A stretch of 11,287 bases of DNA from contig USLP01000020.1 in the NCBI GenBank assembly GCA_900555525.1, positions 1 to 11,287 of the forward strand, given 5' to 3'. The notes under the pieces are model-generated. The model did not search any database, was not told where the DNA came from, and saw nothing but the letters and a program-made list of their open reading frames with translations. A program made the position numbers and the translations under genes. The first letter of the stretch is position 1, and the number at the start of each line of letters is the position of its first letter. The stretch is from an uncultured Eubacteriales bacterium. Lineage in GTDB: Bacteria > Bacillota > Clostridia > UMGS1840. Positions 1 through 7,222 of the stretch are shown here, piece by piece.

Positions 1-510
1 AAACAGCAGGAACAGTGAGCAATAGCCTTCTTTTTTTGTAAATTTAAGCGAAAACGGCTTTTTAAACTGTGCCTTATAACCTTTTTTTATGGGGAAATAC
101 GAAAATGCCGTAACAATTACGGAAATAAAGCGCAAAATAACGCTGTACGGCAAAAATCCGCCCTGCAAAATTATGGCGGCATATACTATTGCACCGCCCA
201 CAAGCAGCAGTGCGCAGTCTGCCTTTTCGTTTTTTATAAAAATTTTCATTATGTATACAACAGTTGTATAAAAAAGTCCCTCAAAGCTGTCGCACGAGAA
301 ATAGCCCAGCATTGCGCCGATGTACGCAATCGGACCGCCGCCCAAAGCCAGGACGGAGCTTATCCCGAACGGCCGAAGCTCCAAAAACAAGCTTGTCCTC
401 GCAGATAAAAAGCATATCGCAAACCGTATCAAAACCAAAGCCGTCCTTTTAAGCTGTTTCCGTTCCTTTTTCGGAGCGGAAATTTTTTCTTTCACCGCAC
501 TCATAGTCAT
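1..510 (-). CDS. spoIIE: Stage II sporulation protein E, N-terminal part (partial, runs off left edge)
   Basis: The minus-strand frame is open from the ATG at 510 to base 1 (170 codons, no stop), so the gene is cut by the window edge. After a basic, Lys-rich N-terminus (residues 1-22) it is strongly hydrophobic. It contains the pattern FLSARTSLFLELRPFGIS (34-51), which matches the start of the SpoIIE membrane domain in Clostridia, where a similar 'LLARA...L.PFGIA' stretch opens the multi-pass region. Further membrane segments lie near 53-70, 79-92, 100-115 and 122-140. SpoIIE is known as a septal membrane protein whose C-terminal PP2C phosphatase dephosphorylates SpoIIAA and so activates sigma-F in the forespore; that phosphatase part lies outside the window. 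The start at 510 is supported by AAAGGGTG seven bases upstream; an in-frame ATG at 504 is the alternative. The identity rests on recalled family pattern and a promoter resembling Spo0A-driven ones. Confidence 0.75.
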   Translation of the reverse strand, partial: MTMSAVKEKISAPKKERKQLKRTALVLIRFAICFLSARTSLFLELRPFGISSVLALGGGPIAYIGAMLGYFSCDSFEGLFYTTVVYIMKIFIKNEKADCALLLVGGAIVYAAIILQGGFLPYSVILRFISVIVTAFSYFPIKKGYKAQFKKPFSLKFTKKEGYCSLFLLF

Positions 511-542
511 ATTGTTTCACCCTTTCTGATTCCTACTATGCT

Positions 543-586
543 ATTATATCAGAAATATTACAAAAATGCTGTCTTTATTTGTCGGT
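543..586 (-). promoter_or_regulatory. spoIIE promoter with 21-bp spacer and a weak 0A-like box
   Basis: Reading the minus strand, a perfect TATAAT (543-548) lies about 33 bases before the spoIIE start. There is no good -35 at 17 bp, but AAGACA (570-575; 4 of 6 to TTGACA) sits exactly 21 bp upstream. In Bacillus subtilis, the Spo0A-activated spoIIE and spoIIG promoters are known for such over-long spacers. The plus-strand heptamer TGTCGGT at 580-586 matches 5 of 7 bases of the 0A box TGTCGAA, just upstream of the -35. The -10 is solid; Spo0A control is inferred. Confidence 0.5.
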
Positions 587-654
587 GAAACGAAAAAACT
601 TATCGACCAAAAAACGCAAAAAAGGTTAATTTTGTGTTTTTTTCGCTTTTTTAC

Positions 655-683
655 TTGTATTTTTTTGAAATATATGATATAAT
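655..683 (+). promoter_or_regulatory. Sigma-A-like promoter of the trmB operon
   Basis: TTGTAT (655-660) and TATAAT (678-683) are separated by 17 bp. The -10 is perfect and the -35 keeps only the TTG core. Transcription would begin near 690, giving a leader of about 80 bases before trmB. This region also separates the divergent spoIIE promoter from trmB. Confidence 0.55.
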
Positions 684-706
684 TAAAAAGTACAAACCTA
701 TGGAAC

Positions 707-729
707 GGTCGGACATGTGGGGTCCGCCC
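707..729 (+). repeat. GC-rich imperfect palindrome in the trmB leader
   Basis: CGGAC (710-714) pairs with GTCCG (722-726) across a 7-base loop. After one mismatch the stem extends by G707-G708 with C728-C729. It is conspicuously GC-rich within an AT-rich intergenic stretch (511-770). The reverse-complement reading (AGGGGCGGACC...GTCCG) resembles a short palindromic intergenic element that I recall as scattered through many clostridial genomes. Only one copy is in the window, so repeat status is not shown here. It lies downstream of the trmB promoter and would be transcribed as a leader hairpin without a following U-tract, so it is not an obvious terminator. Confidence 0.4.
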
Positions 730-770
730 CTATGATGCAAACACAAAAAAATATGAGGAATTAGCTTAAA

Positions 771-1415
771 ATGAGAATGAGAAAAAAGAAATGCACGCCG
801 AAAAGACTGGAGCTTTATAAAGATTTTTTTATTACGCTTCATGACGGCGAGCTTGTAAACAGCGAGGAAATATTCAAAAACAAAAATCCGCTTTGCCTTG
901 AAATAGGTGCAGGAAAGGGAGATTTTATAACCGAGCTGGCACGGCAAAACCCAAATATAAATTACATAGCCTTCGAAAAATGCTCCGACGTTATCGCTAT
1001 TGCGGCGACAAAGGCGCAAGGGATAGAAAATCTGCGTTTTGCAAATATAGACGCGGAAATTATAGACAGAGTTTTCCCCGAAGGTTCAGTTGATACCATT
1101 TATCTGAATTTTTCCGACCCGTGGCCGAAATCGGGGCAGAAAAAACGCAGGCTTACTCACACCGGATTTTTGGAAAAATACAAAACCGTACTTAAAGAAA
1201 GCGGTCATGTGGAATTTAAAACAGACAATGTAAAGCTATGGGAATTTTCCGTAGAAGAAATGAAAAATTTCCCGATGAATATAAAAGAAATATATAATGA
1301 CCTTCACGCAGAAAAGCCCGAAGGCAACATTATGACGGAATATGAGCGCAGATTTTCGGAAGCGGGAGTTCCGATTCACAAAATCGTCGCTGAATTTCAG
1401 AAAGAAAGCAGGTAA
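771..1415 (+). CDS. trmB: tRNA (guanine-46-N7)-methyltransferase TrmB
   Basis: This is a 214-residue protein, the normal length for TrmB. The family transfers a methyl group from S-adenosylmethionine to N7 of G46 in the variable loop of tRNAs, in the cytoplasm. Visible motifs in order are the SAM-binding glycine loop EIGAGKG (44-50), the hallmark NFSDPWPK (113-120), KKRRL (124-128), the FKTDN strand (149-153), and the C-terminal TEYERRF (189-195) followed by G-x-PIHK. All the expected family landmarks are present, with no frameshift. GAGGAA (755-760) lies ten bases before the ATG at 771; another ATG at 777 would be too far from it. It is the first gene of a unit with the SseB-like gene, which starts five bases after its stop. 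Confidence 0.95.
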   Translation: MRMRKKKCTPKRLELYKDFFITLHDGELVNSEEIFKNKNPLCLEIGAGKGDFITELARQNPNINYIAFEKCSDVIAIAATKAQGIENLRFANIDAEIIDRVFPEGSVDTIYLNFSDPWPKSGQKKRRLTHTGFLEKYKTVLKESGHVEFKTDNVKLWEFSVEEMKNFPMNIKEIYNDLHAEKPEGNIMTEYERRFSEAGVPIHKIVAEFQKESR

Positions 1416-1420
1416 ACGGC

Positions 1421-2944
1421 ATGGCAGAAAATGAAATAACAAAAGAAAGAATAAACGAGCTTTTCCGCGATTACTTTTTCAACCGGGACGCACTCGTTAC
1501 GGATATTGAAAATTTAAGCTATACGGAGCTTATTCTGATTACGGCAAATGCGGAAAAATTCATAACGCCCGACAGTGCGCCCGTATATAATCCCAAGGAC
1601 AACACCGTAACGGCAAAGACGTCCAACAAAGAGGATATCTTAAAAAGGAAGATTTTTTTCTATAAGATACTTACGGAAAAACTCAAAAATGCGCCGGAGC
1701 TTTATTTTATTTACGGAAACGTCAAGAATTTTCCGTTTATAGATAACAACGGTATTGCATGGCTTTTCACAGACATGGAAAAGGCACAGGAAAGCATTGA
1801 AAAATATTTCAGCGCCGACAAAGAATTTGTATTTATAAAAAAAGCGGAAAACAAGGATTTCCCCGCACTTTTTGAAAGTCTTCACAAAAACGGCTACAAG
1901 CATTTTCGTATTAACGCAAGCGTTGCGGCGATAAATGCGGAGGATATTTTCCCAAAAAACGACTATACGTACACGGAGGGCGATTTCAAAAAGCTTGCCA
2001 ATCCGTCGCTTTGCTTTGCGGAGCTTCGTTTTTTACAGCGCAGATATTCCAAAGAGGAATATGAAAAAAAGGCGCAGGAAATCAATTATTTCGTTACTAA
2101 AATGTGCTTTGAGCTTCTGGACGGAAAATTTATTATGCCCGTCATCATAAACGAAAAAGCGCAAGTCGAGGAGGGCAAGCTTAATATTTCTATCCCGTAT
2201 CTGAAAAGGGAGGACGGTACGAAATGGACGCCCGCATTCACGGATTTTGACCAGTTTGCGCAGATGTATAAGGGGCATGACATGAAATTTGTCGTAAACG
2301 ATTTTGTAAAGCTTGCCGAAGCGTCAAACGTTCCCGAAATAGACGGAATCGCAATAGATCCGCAGGAAATAAACAATGCGGTAAACAAAAGCATGGTATC
2401 GGCTGTTTTAAAGCTTTCGGAAAGGCTCAGCGCTTTCAAAAATGAAATACGACTCGGCAGCCGCCTCGTAAAGACGGCGGAATTTCCCGAAGATATGCTG
2501 TCGGAGTTAAAAAAAGAAACGGCGGAATATTTCAAAGGCAAGTCGGCGGTCAGAAAAATATTTGCTCATTACGCATATGAAGCAAGCGAATTTAAATATA
2601 TTTTCGTAATTGATTTTGACGGTGATAAAGACGTTTTTGCGGATTATATCGAAAAGCACGCTATCGGAATTTTAAAGGGTAAGGTTGAAGTTCTGCGTGC
2701 TGACGAAAATTTGAGTCCGCTTATGACGGACGGCTCGGTTATATACGATTACGAAGCCGAGCTTGCAAAGATGAAAGACGAATATACGCACATACTTGAA
2801 AAAATCAACGAGCAAAGAATCATTTCAGACAAAAATAAGCTTAAGCTTTTCGGAAGCGGAAAAGCCGCACGAGCGGAGGCTGAAAAACGTTTGCGCGAGC
2901 TTACGGATAAAGCGGAAAAGCTAAAAAAGCAAATAGAGGGCTAA
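1421..2944 (+). CDS. SseB-like domain protein with C-terminal coiled coil (function unknown)
   Basis: This is a 507-residue soluble protein with no signal peptide or membrane segment. Residues about 232-330 resemble the SseB N-terminal domain: a 'GKFIMPVIINE' strand, the 'PAFTDFDQFAQMY' strand-helix, and 'DGIAIDPQEINNAVN' near the end, where the family usually has a 'G..INP' loop. Residues about 343-440 resemble the SseB C-terminal domain ('GSRLVKTAEFPEDMLSEL', then 'YIFVIDFDGDKDVF'). The first 230 residues carry a second, weaker copy of the theme (AWLFTDMEKAQ, 113-123). Residues about 445-507 are charged and heptad-like, ending in KAEKLKKQIEG, probably a coiled coil. SseB-domain proteins are widespread and mostly uncharacterised. 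The ATG follows the trmB stop by five bases with only a weak AGCAGG, so translational coupling is likely. Domain calls are by eye and moderate. Confidence 0.65.
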   Translation: MAENEITKERINELFRDYFFNRDALVTDIENLSYTELILITANAEKFITPDSAPVYNPKDNTVTAKTSNKEDILKRKIFFYKILTEKLKNAPELYFIYGNVKNFPFIDNNGIAWLFTDMEKAQESIEKYFSADKEFVFIKKAENKDFPALFESLHKNGYKHFRINASVAAINAEDIFPKNDYTYTEGDFKKLANPSLCFAELRFLQRRYSKEEYEKKAQEINYFVTKMCFELLDGKFIMPVIINEKAQVEEGKLNISIPYLKREDGTKWTPAFTDFDQFAQMYKGHDMKFVVNDFVKLAEASNVPEIDGIAIDPQEINNAVNKSMVSAVLKLSERLSAFKNEIRLGSRLVKTAEFPEDMLSELKKETAEYFKGKSAVRKIFAHYAYEASEFKYIFVIDFDGDKDVFADYIEKHAIGILKGKVEVLRADENLSPLMTDGSVIYDYEAELAKMKDEYTHILEKINEQRIISDKNKLKLFGSGKAARAEAEKRLRELTDKAEKLKKQIEG

Positions 2945-2947
2945 AAA

Positions 2948-2974
2948 AAGCGGACGGTTTAAAACCGTCCGCTT
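2948..2974. terminator. Bidirectional intrinsic terminator between converging genes
   Basis: A perfect 12-bp stem (2948-2959 with 2963-2974; core AAGCGGACGGTT) closes on a 3-base loop. On the minus strand it is followed by seven T residues (the A-run at 2943-2949, partly in the stem), a textbook terminator for the membrane-protein gene ending at 2979. On the plus strand the tail TTCCGTTT is poorer but follows the stop of the SseB-like gene by four bases. It probably serves both. Confidence 0.9.
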
Positions 2975-2978
2975 CCGT

Positions 2979-3524
2979 TTATCTGTGCCTTGACCGTGCC
3001 GCAATTAAAAACATTACCGACGCAACCGCCGCAAAAAACGAAGTCGCTATAAGCAGAAGAACCGTCAAAAATACGTTTACAAAGCATGAATACAGCGTAA
3101 TCAGCGACAGCACAACAAATACATAAGATAAAATTTTATGTATAAGAAGCTGGGACGAACCCATAAGGCGCATCGCAAACTGTTTCATATAGCTGAATAA
3201 GAACATCAGATTAATAACCTGCGCTACCGATGTGCATATATAGAACAGCACGGGGTTTTCGGGGTCTTCTATAAAAATTTCGGTTACTGCGTACATTATA
3301 TTCATACATATCGCCGCGGCGACTATAATCGCACCGTAGACACCCTGGTGGTATTTGCTTGTTGTTTTCAAGTATGACATATAGAACACAATCATCGATA
3401 TTGAATAAATTACAACGGGGATAATGTATATAAGCTGATGAAAATCCGTCGTAAGCTTTGAAATTATAAGCAATGCCAAATTTACAAGTAAAATAACAAT
3501 TTGCGCTATAATTATAAATATCAT
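2979..3524 (-). CDS. Multi-pass integral membrane protein, unknown family
   Basis: I do not recognise this 181-residue protein. It is almost entirely hydrophobic, with about six likely membrane segments near residues 2-22, 30-50, 64-83, 92-113, 129-148 and 149-173. The main loops hold KTTSKYHQ (54-61), EDPENP (86-91) and KQFAMRLMGSSQ (114-125). The C-terminus ends in basic AARSRHR, suggesting a cytoplasmic tail. No catalytic motif is visible. The ATG at 3524 follows AAAGGA by ten bases. The gene lies 23 bp behind the stalk-domain gene on the same strand and is the last of a three-gene group closed by the terminator at 2948-2974. Its reverse strand also contains open frames, but the membrane periodicity and start signal favour this one. 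Confidence 0.7.
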   Translation of the reverse strand: MIFIIIAQIVILLVNLALLIISKLTTDFHQLIYIIPVVIYSISMIVFYMSYLKTTSKYHQGVYGAIIVAAAICMNIMYAVTEIFIEDPENPVLFYICTSVAQVINLMFLFSYMKQFAMRLMGSSQLLIHKILSYVFVVLSLITLYSCFVNVFLTVLLLIATSFFAAVASVMFLIAARSRHR

Positions 3525-3547
3525 ATTTTAATTATCCTTTCGCTTCC

Positions 3548-5002
3548 TTATTTGAAATACATAAGTCCCGAAACCGTGAGATTTTCGCTCGGCATAACAA
3601 CATTATCTATAATTCCGTTATTTCTTAAATCACAGAAGAAAGAAGTTCCCGATTTCAAAGCGATATTCGGCTTTGAACCGTCGGAGGCTGTGAAAATATC
3701 TCCGAGCGTTTTATCGCCGTTTACGGAAATAAGGTCTATACGAACTCTCATCGTGTAGCCGTTTCCGTTATCTATGCAAAGGGAGGGATAGTATGTCATT
3801 TTCATTTCCACTCCTGCTTTTTCGTTTGCGGATTTAACCCACGGTGATAAAATACCGAGGAAAATATCTCTGTAATCTCTTGAAAAATCGTATGTCATAA
3901 CAGGCTTTTGGTCTTTTTTGCTTGCGCTTACTTCAAAAGCTCCCGTATACATTTTAAGAGGCACGTCCTCTAAAATAACTCTGAAATCTCCGCTGTTTTT
4001 GGGATATTTTGAGAGGTCTTTTTGAATTTTTACGGGAACGTTTTTCGTGCTTCCGTCATGCGCAATTTCAATCTTTACCAATATAGGCGCAATATCGTCA
4101 AGCTCTGCCGTAAGAATTGCAAACTGTTTATGCGTAATCTGCGTATTTCTGTCAGCACCCTTAAGAAGCGCCGTTTTATCAAACGTTACCTTATTGTCGT
4201 TGCGCTTCGCAAGATAGTATGTAAGCACGTCTATCGCTTCGCCTACGGTTACGTTTTTATCGATATTTTCCGCATTAACTTCAACGTTTTTGAGAACATC
4301 TCTGCCTGCCGCATAGAAATCTCTTGCGTACTTATGCTCAAAAAGATACTTTGTATCAAGACCCGCATAGCTCGTTTCATTTTCGTTCATGTAGATTGTT
4401 ACGCCCGCTTTTGAAAGCTGACCGTAAGTGATTGTTGCATTTTCGCTGTAGGGAACGTCATTTCCCAAAAGCATTGTTGCATTGTAAACAGTTTTTAAAA
4501 CATCATCGGAATATGATGTTTCGGTCTTTGTTCCCTGCTCCGTAAGCGTAACAGTACGTGTGTTCTCGTCCCAGCCAACCGTAAAGCCAAAGCTTTCGGC
4601 AATAAATCTTATAGGGAGCATTGTTCTGCCGTTCATGATAACGGGGGCGCAGTCAAGCGTGTTTGCCGTACCGTTTAAGTAAGCCGCCGTATTATCTATT
4701 GTAAGAAGAATTTTATTTCCGCCTCTTGTGAGAGTAACCTCTCTTGTGTCGCCGTTCCAAGCTACCTCGCCGTTCATTTCTTCAACAACGGCTCTTACGG
4801 GGAGGAGCGTTCTCGAATTTTGGATAACGGGCATTGTTCCGATACCGGGGTCAATTTCCTTTGTTGTTCCGTTTACCGTCATATACGGATTATCTATCTG
4901 TAATGTTATTGTGAGCGCTGAATCCGCAAATGCGGTAATCCCAAGCGACAAAACGATAGAAAAAACAAACAGAATACTTAAAATTTTTTTAGTTTTTTTC
5001 AT
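3548..5002 (-). CDS. Secreted protein with copper amine oxidase-like N-terminal (stalk) domain
   Basis: This 484-residue protein begins with a classic Sec signal peptide: basic MKKTKK, a hydrophobic core at 7-23, and probable cleavage after ITAFA (residue 26). Residues about 33-155 carry the copper amine oxidase N-terminal (stalk) domain common in clostridial surface proteins, with its two repeated units RTLLPVRAVVEEM (64-76) and RTMLPIRFIAESFG (126-139), each followed by a 'W...TR.VTLT' strand. The catalytic amine-oxidase domain is absent, so it is not an enzyme of that class. Residues about 165-310 look helical, with 'VTVGEAIDVLTYYLA' and 'ITHKQFAILTAEL', vaguely like S-layer-homology units but too weak to call. 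The remainder, to the FK end, is beta-rich and unrecognised. There is no LPxTG motif. The start is strong: GGAAAGG eight bases before the ATG, lying inside the last codons of the upstream kinase-like gene, whose stop is only two bases away. Confidence 0.85.
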   Translation of the reverse strand: MKKTKKILSILFVFSIVLSLGITAFADSALTITLQIDNPYMTVNGTTKEIDPGIGTMPVIQNSRTLLPVRAVVEEMNGEVAWNGDTREVTLTRGGNKILLTIDNTAAYLNGTANTLDCAPVIMNGRTMLPIRFIAESFGFTVGWDENTRTVTLTEQGTKTETSYSDDVLKTVYNATMLLGNDVPYSENATITYGQLSKAGVTIYMNENETSYAGLDTKYLFEHKYARDFYAAGRDVLKNVEVNAENIDKNVTVGEAIDVLTYYLAKRNDNKVTFDKTALLKGADRNTQITHKQFAILTAELDDIAPILVKIEIAHDGSTKNVPVKIQKDLSKYPKNSGDFRVILEDVPLKMYTGAFEVSASKKDQKPVMTYDFSRDYRDIFLGILSPWVKSANEKAGVEMKMTYYPSLCIDNGNGYTMRVRIDLISVNGDKTLGDIFTASDGSKPNIALKSGTSFFCDLRNNGIIDNVVMPSENLTVSGLMYFK

Positions 5003-5004
5003 TA

Positions 5005-5952
5005 TTATAACCTTTCCTTTCCAAAAAGTTCATCATACACAATATCCGCCGCTTCACGTTCGGGCGTGCATGACAGCAGATAACACGGTACACTTGCAAG
5101 TACGAGATTTAAAAGTGTATAAACGTTATCAATAAGCTGACGATCACACGGCATTAAAAGTTCCCTTAAAAGAAACTGAAGCGCCTGCAGGGGTGTCAGC
5201 GGTGAAAGAGTATTTTCGGGCGCCTGTTTTAAAAATATAACCGCCTTTAGGGGTACGCTCATATTTTTGTTGATGCCCGTTGTTCCCGCCCATGGAGAGC
5301 CGTGCAGAAGCACGCTGTCCGCATCGGCGGAAATAAGCGGTGAATCGTCATTTATAATTGTTGCTTTATAATATTTTTCCCATAGTGCCGTTTGGGTACT
5401 TTTTCCCGTTCCCGACGGTGCGGAAAAAATAATTCCCTCGCCGTTTACGGCAATTGCCGATGCATGGATTTCAAGCACTTTATGGTACAAAAGGACATAA
5501 TGCACAGCCTGGTCTGTCGAATTAAGAAGCAGACAATCCCTGTTAAAGGACGCATTTTCAGCCGCCGCACGCTCCTTTATGTTGGGCGCAAGCTTTTTAT
5601 ACTCTCTCAAGGCTTCGTTTATAAGCTCGATTTCGTCCTCGTCCTTAAGGTCATAGACGGTTATCTCAACCGTATCGGGAACAATCGAAACAAAAAGAAC
5701 GTACTTATTTATCTGCTCGTTAAAGTCCGCAAAGCAAAATTTTCCGTTATGATAAAACCACGTCCTGTCGCTCACCTGCTTTATATCCTGTCTGTCTTCG
5801 GGGATAACGACATTATCGGTAAGCTTATACAGAACCGTAACATCGGGAGTATTGAAATAATCACGGTACGGCTTTACCCTATTTAGAAATTCGCCGCCCA
5901 ATTCGCCCGAAAATTTTATTTTTATGCCTGCTATTCTTGCGTTAAATTCCAT
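5005..5952 (-). CDS. HPr-kinase/PEP-carboxykinase-like P-loop protein
   Basis: This is a 315-residue protein. Its C-terminal half has the signature of HPr-serine-kinase-like ATPases: HASA (163-166), the Walker A loop SAPSGTGKST (177-186), an acidic INDDSPLI (200-207) in place of Walker B, and HGSPWAGTTGINKN (217-230), which in relatives lines the nucleotide and substrate site. Then come KAVIFLKQAPEN and a helical tail. The first 140 residues are a divergent strand-rich domain, unlike the hexapeptide-rich N-domain of true HprK, so it is probably not the HPr kinase of catabolite repression. Relatives often sit beside PqqD-like or peptide-maturation genes, but none is visible here. It leads a three-gene minus-strand group and its stop lies two bases before the stalk-protein ATG. 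AAAGGA is 15 bases before its own ATG, an unusually long spacing. Fold is confident; substrate is unknown. Confidence 0.8.
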   Translation of the reverse strand: MEFNARIAGIKIKFSGELGGEFLNRVKPYRDYFNTPDVTVLYKLTDNVVIPEDRQDIKQVSDRTWFYHNGKFCFADFNEQINKYVLFVSIVPDTVEITVYDLKDEDEIELINEALREYKKLAPNIKERAAAENASFNRDCLLLNSTDQAVHYVLLYHKVLEIHASAIAVNGEGIIFSAPSGTGKSTQTALWEKYYKATIINDDSPLISADADSVLLHGSPWAGTTGINKNMSVPLKAVIFLKQAPENTLSPLTPLQALQFLLRELLMPCDRQLIDNVYTLLNLVLASVPCYLLSCTPEREAADIVYDELFGKERL

Positions 5953-6000
5953 AGCTGTAAATTAAAATCCTTTCGTTTGGAAAAAATACTTATTTGTTCA

Positions 6001-6034
6001 AAAACCCGATGAACCAAAAAGTGCATCGGGTTTT
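6001..6034 (-). terminator. Intrinsic terminator downstream of the MsmK-like gene
   Basis: AAAACCCGATG (6001-6011) pairs perfectly with CATCGGGTTTT (6024-6034) around a 12-base loop. On the minus strand the stem runs into TTTTT, giving a good U-tract about 20 bases after the stop of the ABC ATPase gene at 6054. The following 48 bases before the kinase-like gene show no convincing promoter, so leaky read-through may feed that gene. Confidence 0.85.
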
Positions 6035-6053
6035 ATTAAGAACTACGTTATAA

Positions 6054-7163
6054 TTAATCCGTAAGAGTTAAGGAAGTATCTTTGTCAAAGATGTGGAGCT
6101 TTGAAATATCGAAAGCAACCTTGATTGTATCTCCGACTTTCGCCGTTGTTGACGGATCAACCCTTGCAATCATATTAACGCCGCCGCAGTTTACATAAAG
6201 ATATGTTTCTGCACCCATCATTTCCGTGATATCAACTTTAACTTCTACGATTGCATCGGAATGAGCCTTTAAGTATCTGTCCTCATCGCTTACGTTTTCG
6301 GGTCTGATACCGAAAGTAACTTCCTTGCCCACCATAGCTTTAACTTTATCGTTAAGTCTTGATTCGGGGATTTTGATTTTTCCGCCTGCAAATGTGAGAT
6401 AGTAGCCGCCGTCTTCTTCTGACATTTTAGCGTCCAGGAAGTTCATCTGGGGGCTTCCCATAAATCCTGCAACGAACATATTAACAGGATGTTCATACAA
6501 ATTCTGAGGCGTATCAATCTGCTGTACAACACCGTCTTTCATAACAACGATTCTTGTACCCATTGTCATAGCCTCTGTCTGGTCATGGGTTACATAGATA
6601 AATGTTGTGCCGAGACGCTGATAAATTTTTGAAATCTCTGTTCTCATCTGAGCACGGAGCTTAGCATCAAGGTTTGAAAGCGGTTCGTCAAGAAGGAATA
6701 CCTTCGGGTTACGAACGATAGCACGACCGAGAGCAACACGCTGTCTCTGACCGCCTGAAAGAGCCTTTGGCTTTCTGTCAAGATACTGCTCGATACCAAG
6801 GATTCTTGCAGCCTCTTCAACTCTTCTCTTAATCTCTTCCTTAGAGAACTTACGGAGTTTAAGACCGAATGCCATATTATCATATACAGTCATATGAGGA
6901 TAAAGAGCATAGTTCTGGAATACCATTGCGATATCTCTGTCCTTAGGAGCAACATCGTTTGCGAGTGTATCGCCGATGTAAAGCTCACCCTTTGAAATAT
7001 CCTCAAGACCTGCAATCATTCTGAGGGTTGTTGATTTACCGCAACCTGAAGGGCCAACGAGAATGATGAATTCTTTGTCGGCAATTTCAAGATTGAAGTC
7101 TGTAACAGCAGTTACACCGCCGTCATAAATCTTGTAAACATGTCTTAATGAAACATTTGCCAT
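6054..7163 (-). CDS. msmK: Sugar ABC importer ATP-binding protein (MsmK/UgpC/MalK type)
   Basis: This 369-residue protein has the full set of CUT1-type importer ATPase motifs: Walker A GPSGCGKST (37-45), Q-loop FQNYALYPH (82-90), signature LSGGQ (135-139), Walker B VFLLDE (155-160), D-loop SNLD (163-166) and switch His in THDQTEAMT (192-200). After about residue 235 comes the OB-fold/TOBE regulatory region, including FGIRPENV. The protein would sit as a dimer on the cytoplasmic face of a permease and hydrolyse ATP for carbohydrate uptake. No permease or binding-protein gene is next to it, as expected for the shared 'multitask' MsmK ATPases known from Streptococcus and other Firmicutes. GGAGG lies about ten bases before the ATG. 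The gene has its own promoter and terminator, so it is probably monocistronic. Which sugars it serves, and the exact symbol (msmK or ugpC), cannot be read here. Confidence 0.93.
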   Translation of the reverse strand: MANVSLRHVYKIYDGGVTAVTDFNLEIADKEFIILVGPSGCGKSTTLRMIAGLEDISKGELYIGDTLANDVAPKDRDIAMVFQNYALYPHMTVYDNMAFGLKLRKFSKEEIKRRVEEAARILGIEQYLDRKPKALSGGQRQRVALGRAIVRNPKVFLLDEPLSNLDAKLRAQMRTEISKIYQRLGTTFIYVTHDQTEAMTMGTRIVVMKDGVVQQIDTPQNLYEHPVNMFVAGFMGSPQMNFLDAKMSEEDGGYYLTFAGGKIKIPESRLNDKVKAMVGKEVTFGIRPENVSDEDRYLKAHSDAIVEVKVDITEMMGAETYLYVNCGGVNMIARVDPSTTAKVGDTIKVAFDISKLHIFDKDTSLTLTD

Positions 7164-7222
7164 TGTGTATAAACCTCCAATTAGTCGATAACGATAAAGT
7201 CCTTAGCTTTATTACATACAAT

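Noticed and set aside
89..529. Three short plus-strand open frames at the left edge
   Set aside because: They lie opposite the continuous spoIIE frame, which has the membrane-protein pattern, ribosome binding site and promoter.
651..1019. A 122-codon open frame antisense to trmB
   Set aside because: It overlaps a certain TrmB gene, has no recognisable domain, and would cross the divergent promoter region.
2086..2541. A 151-codon Ser/Phe-rich open frame antisense to the SseB-like gene
   Set aside because: Composition is that of a reverse-strand shadow and no ribosome binding site or family match is apparent.
4022..4414. A 130-codon open frame antisense to the stalk-domain gene
   Set aside because: The opposite strand has a signal peptide, known domain and strong ribosome binding site; this frame has none.
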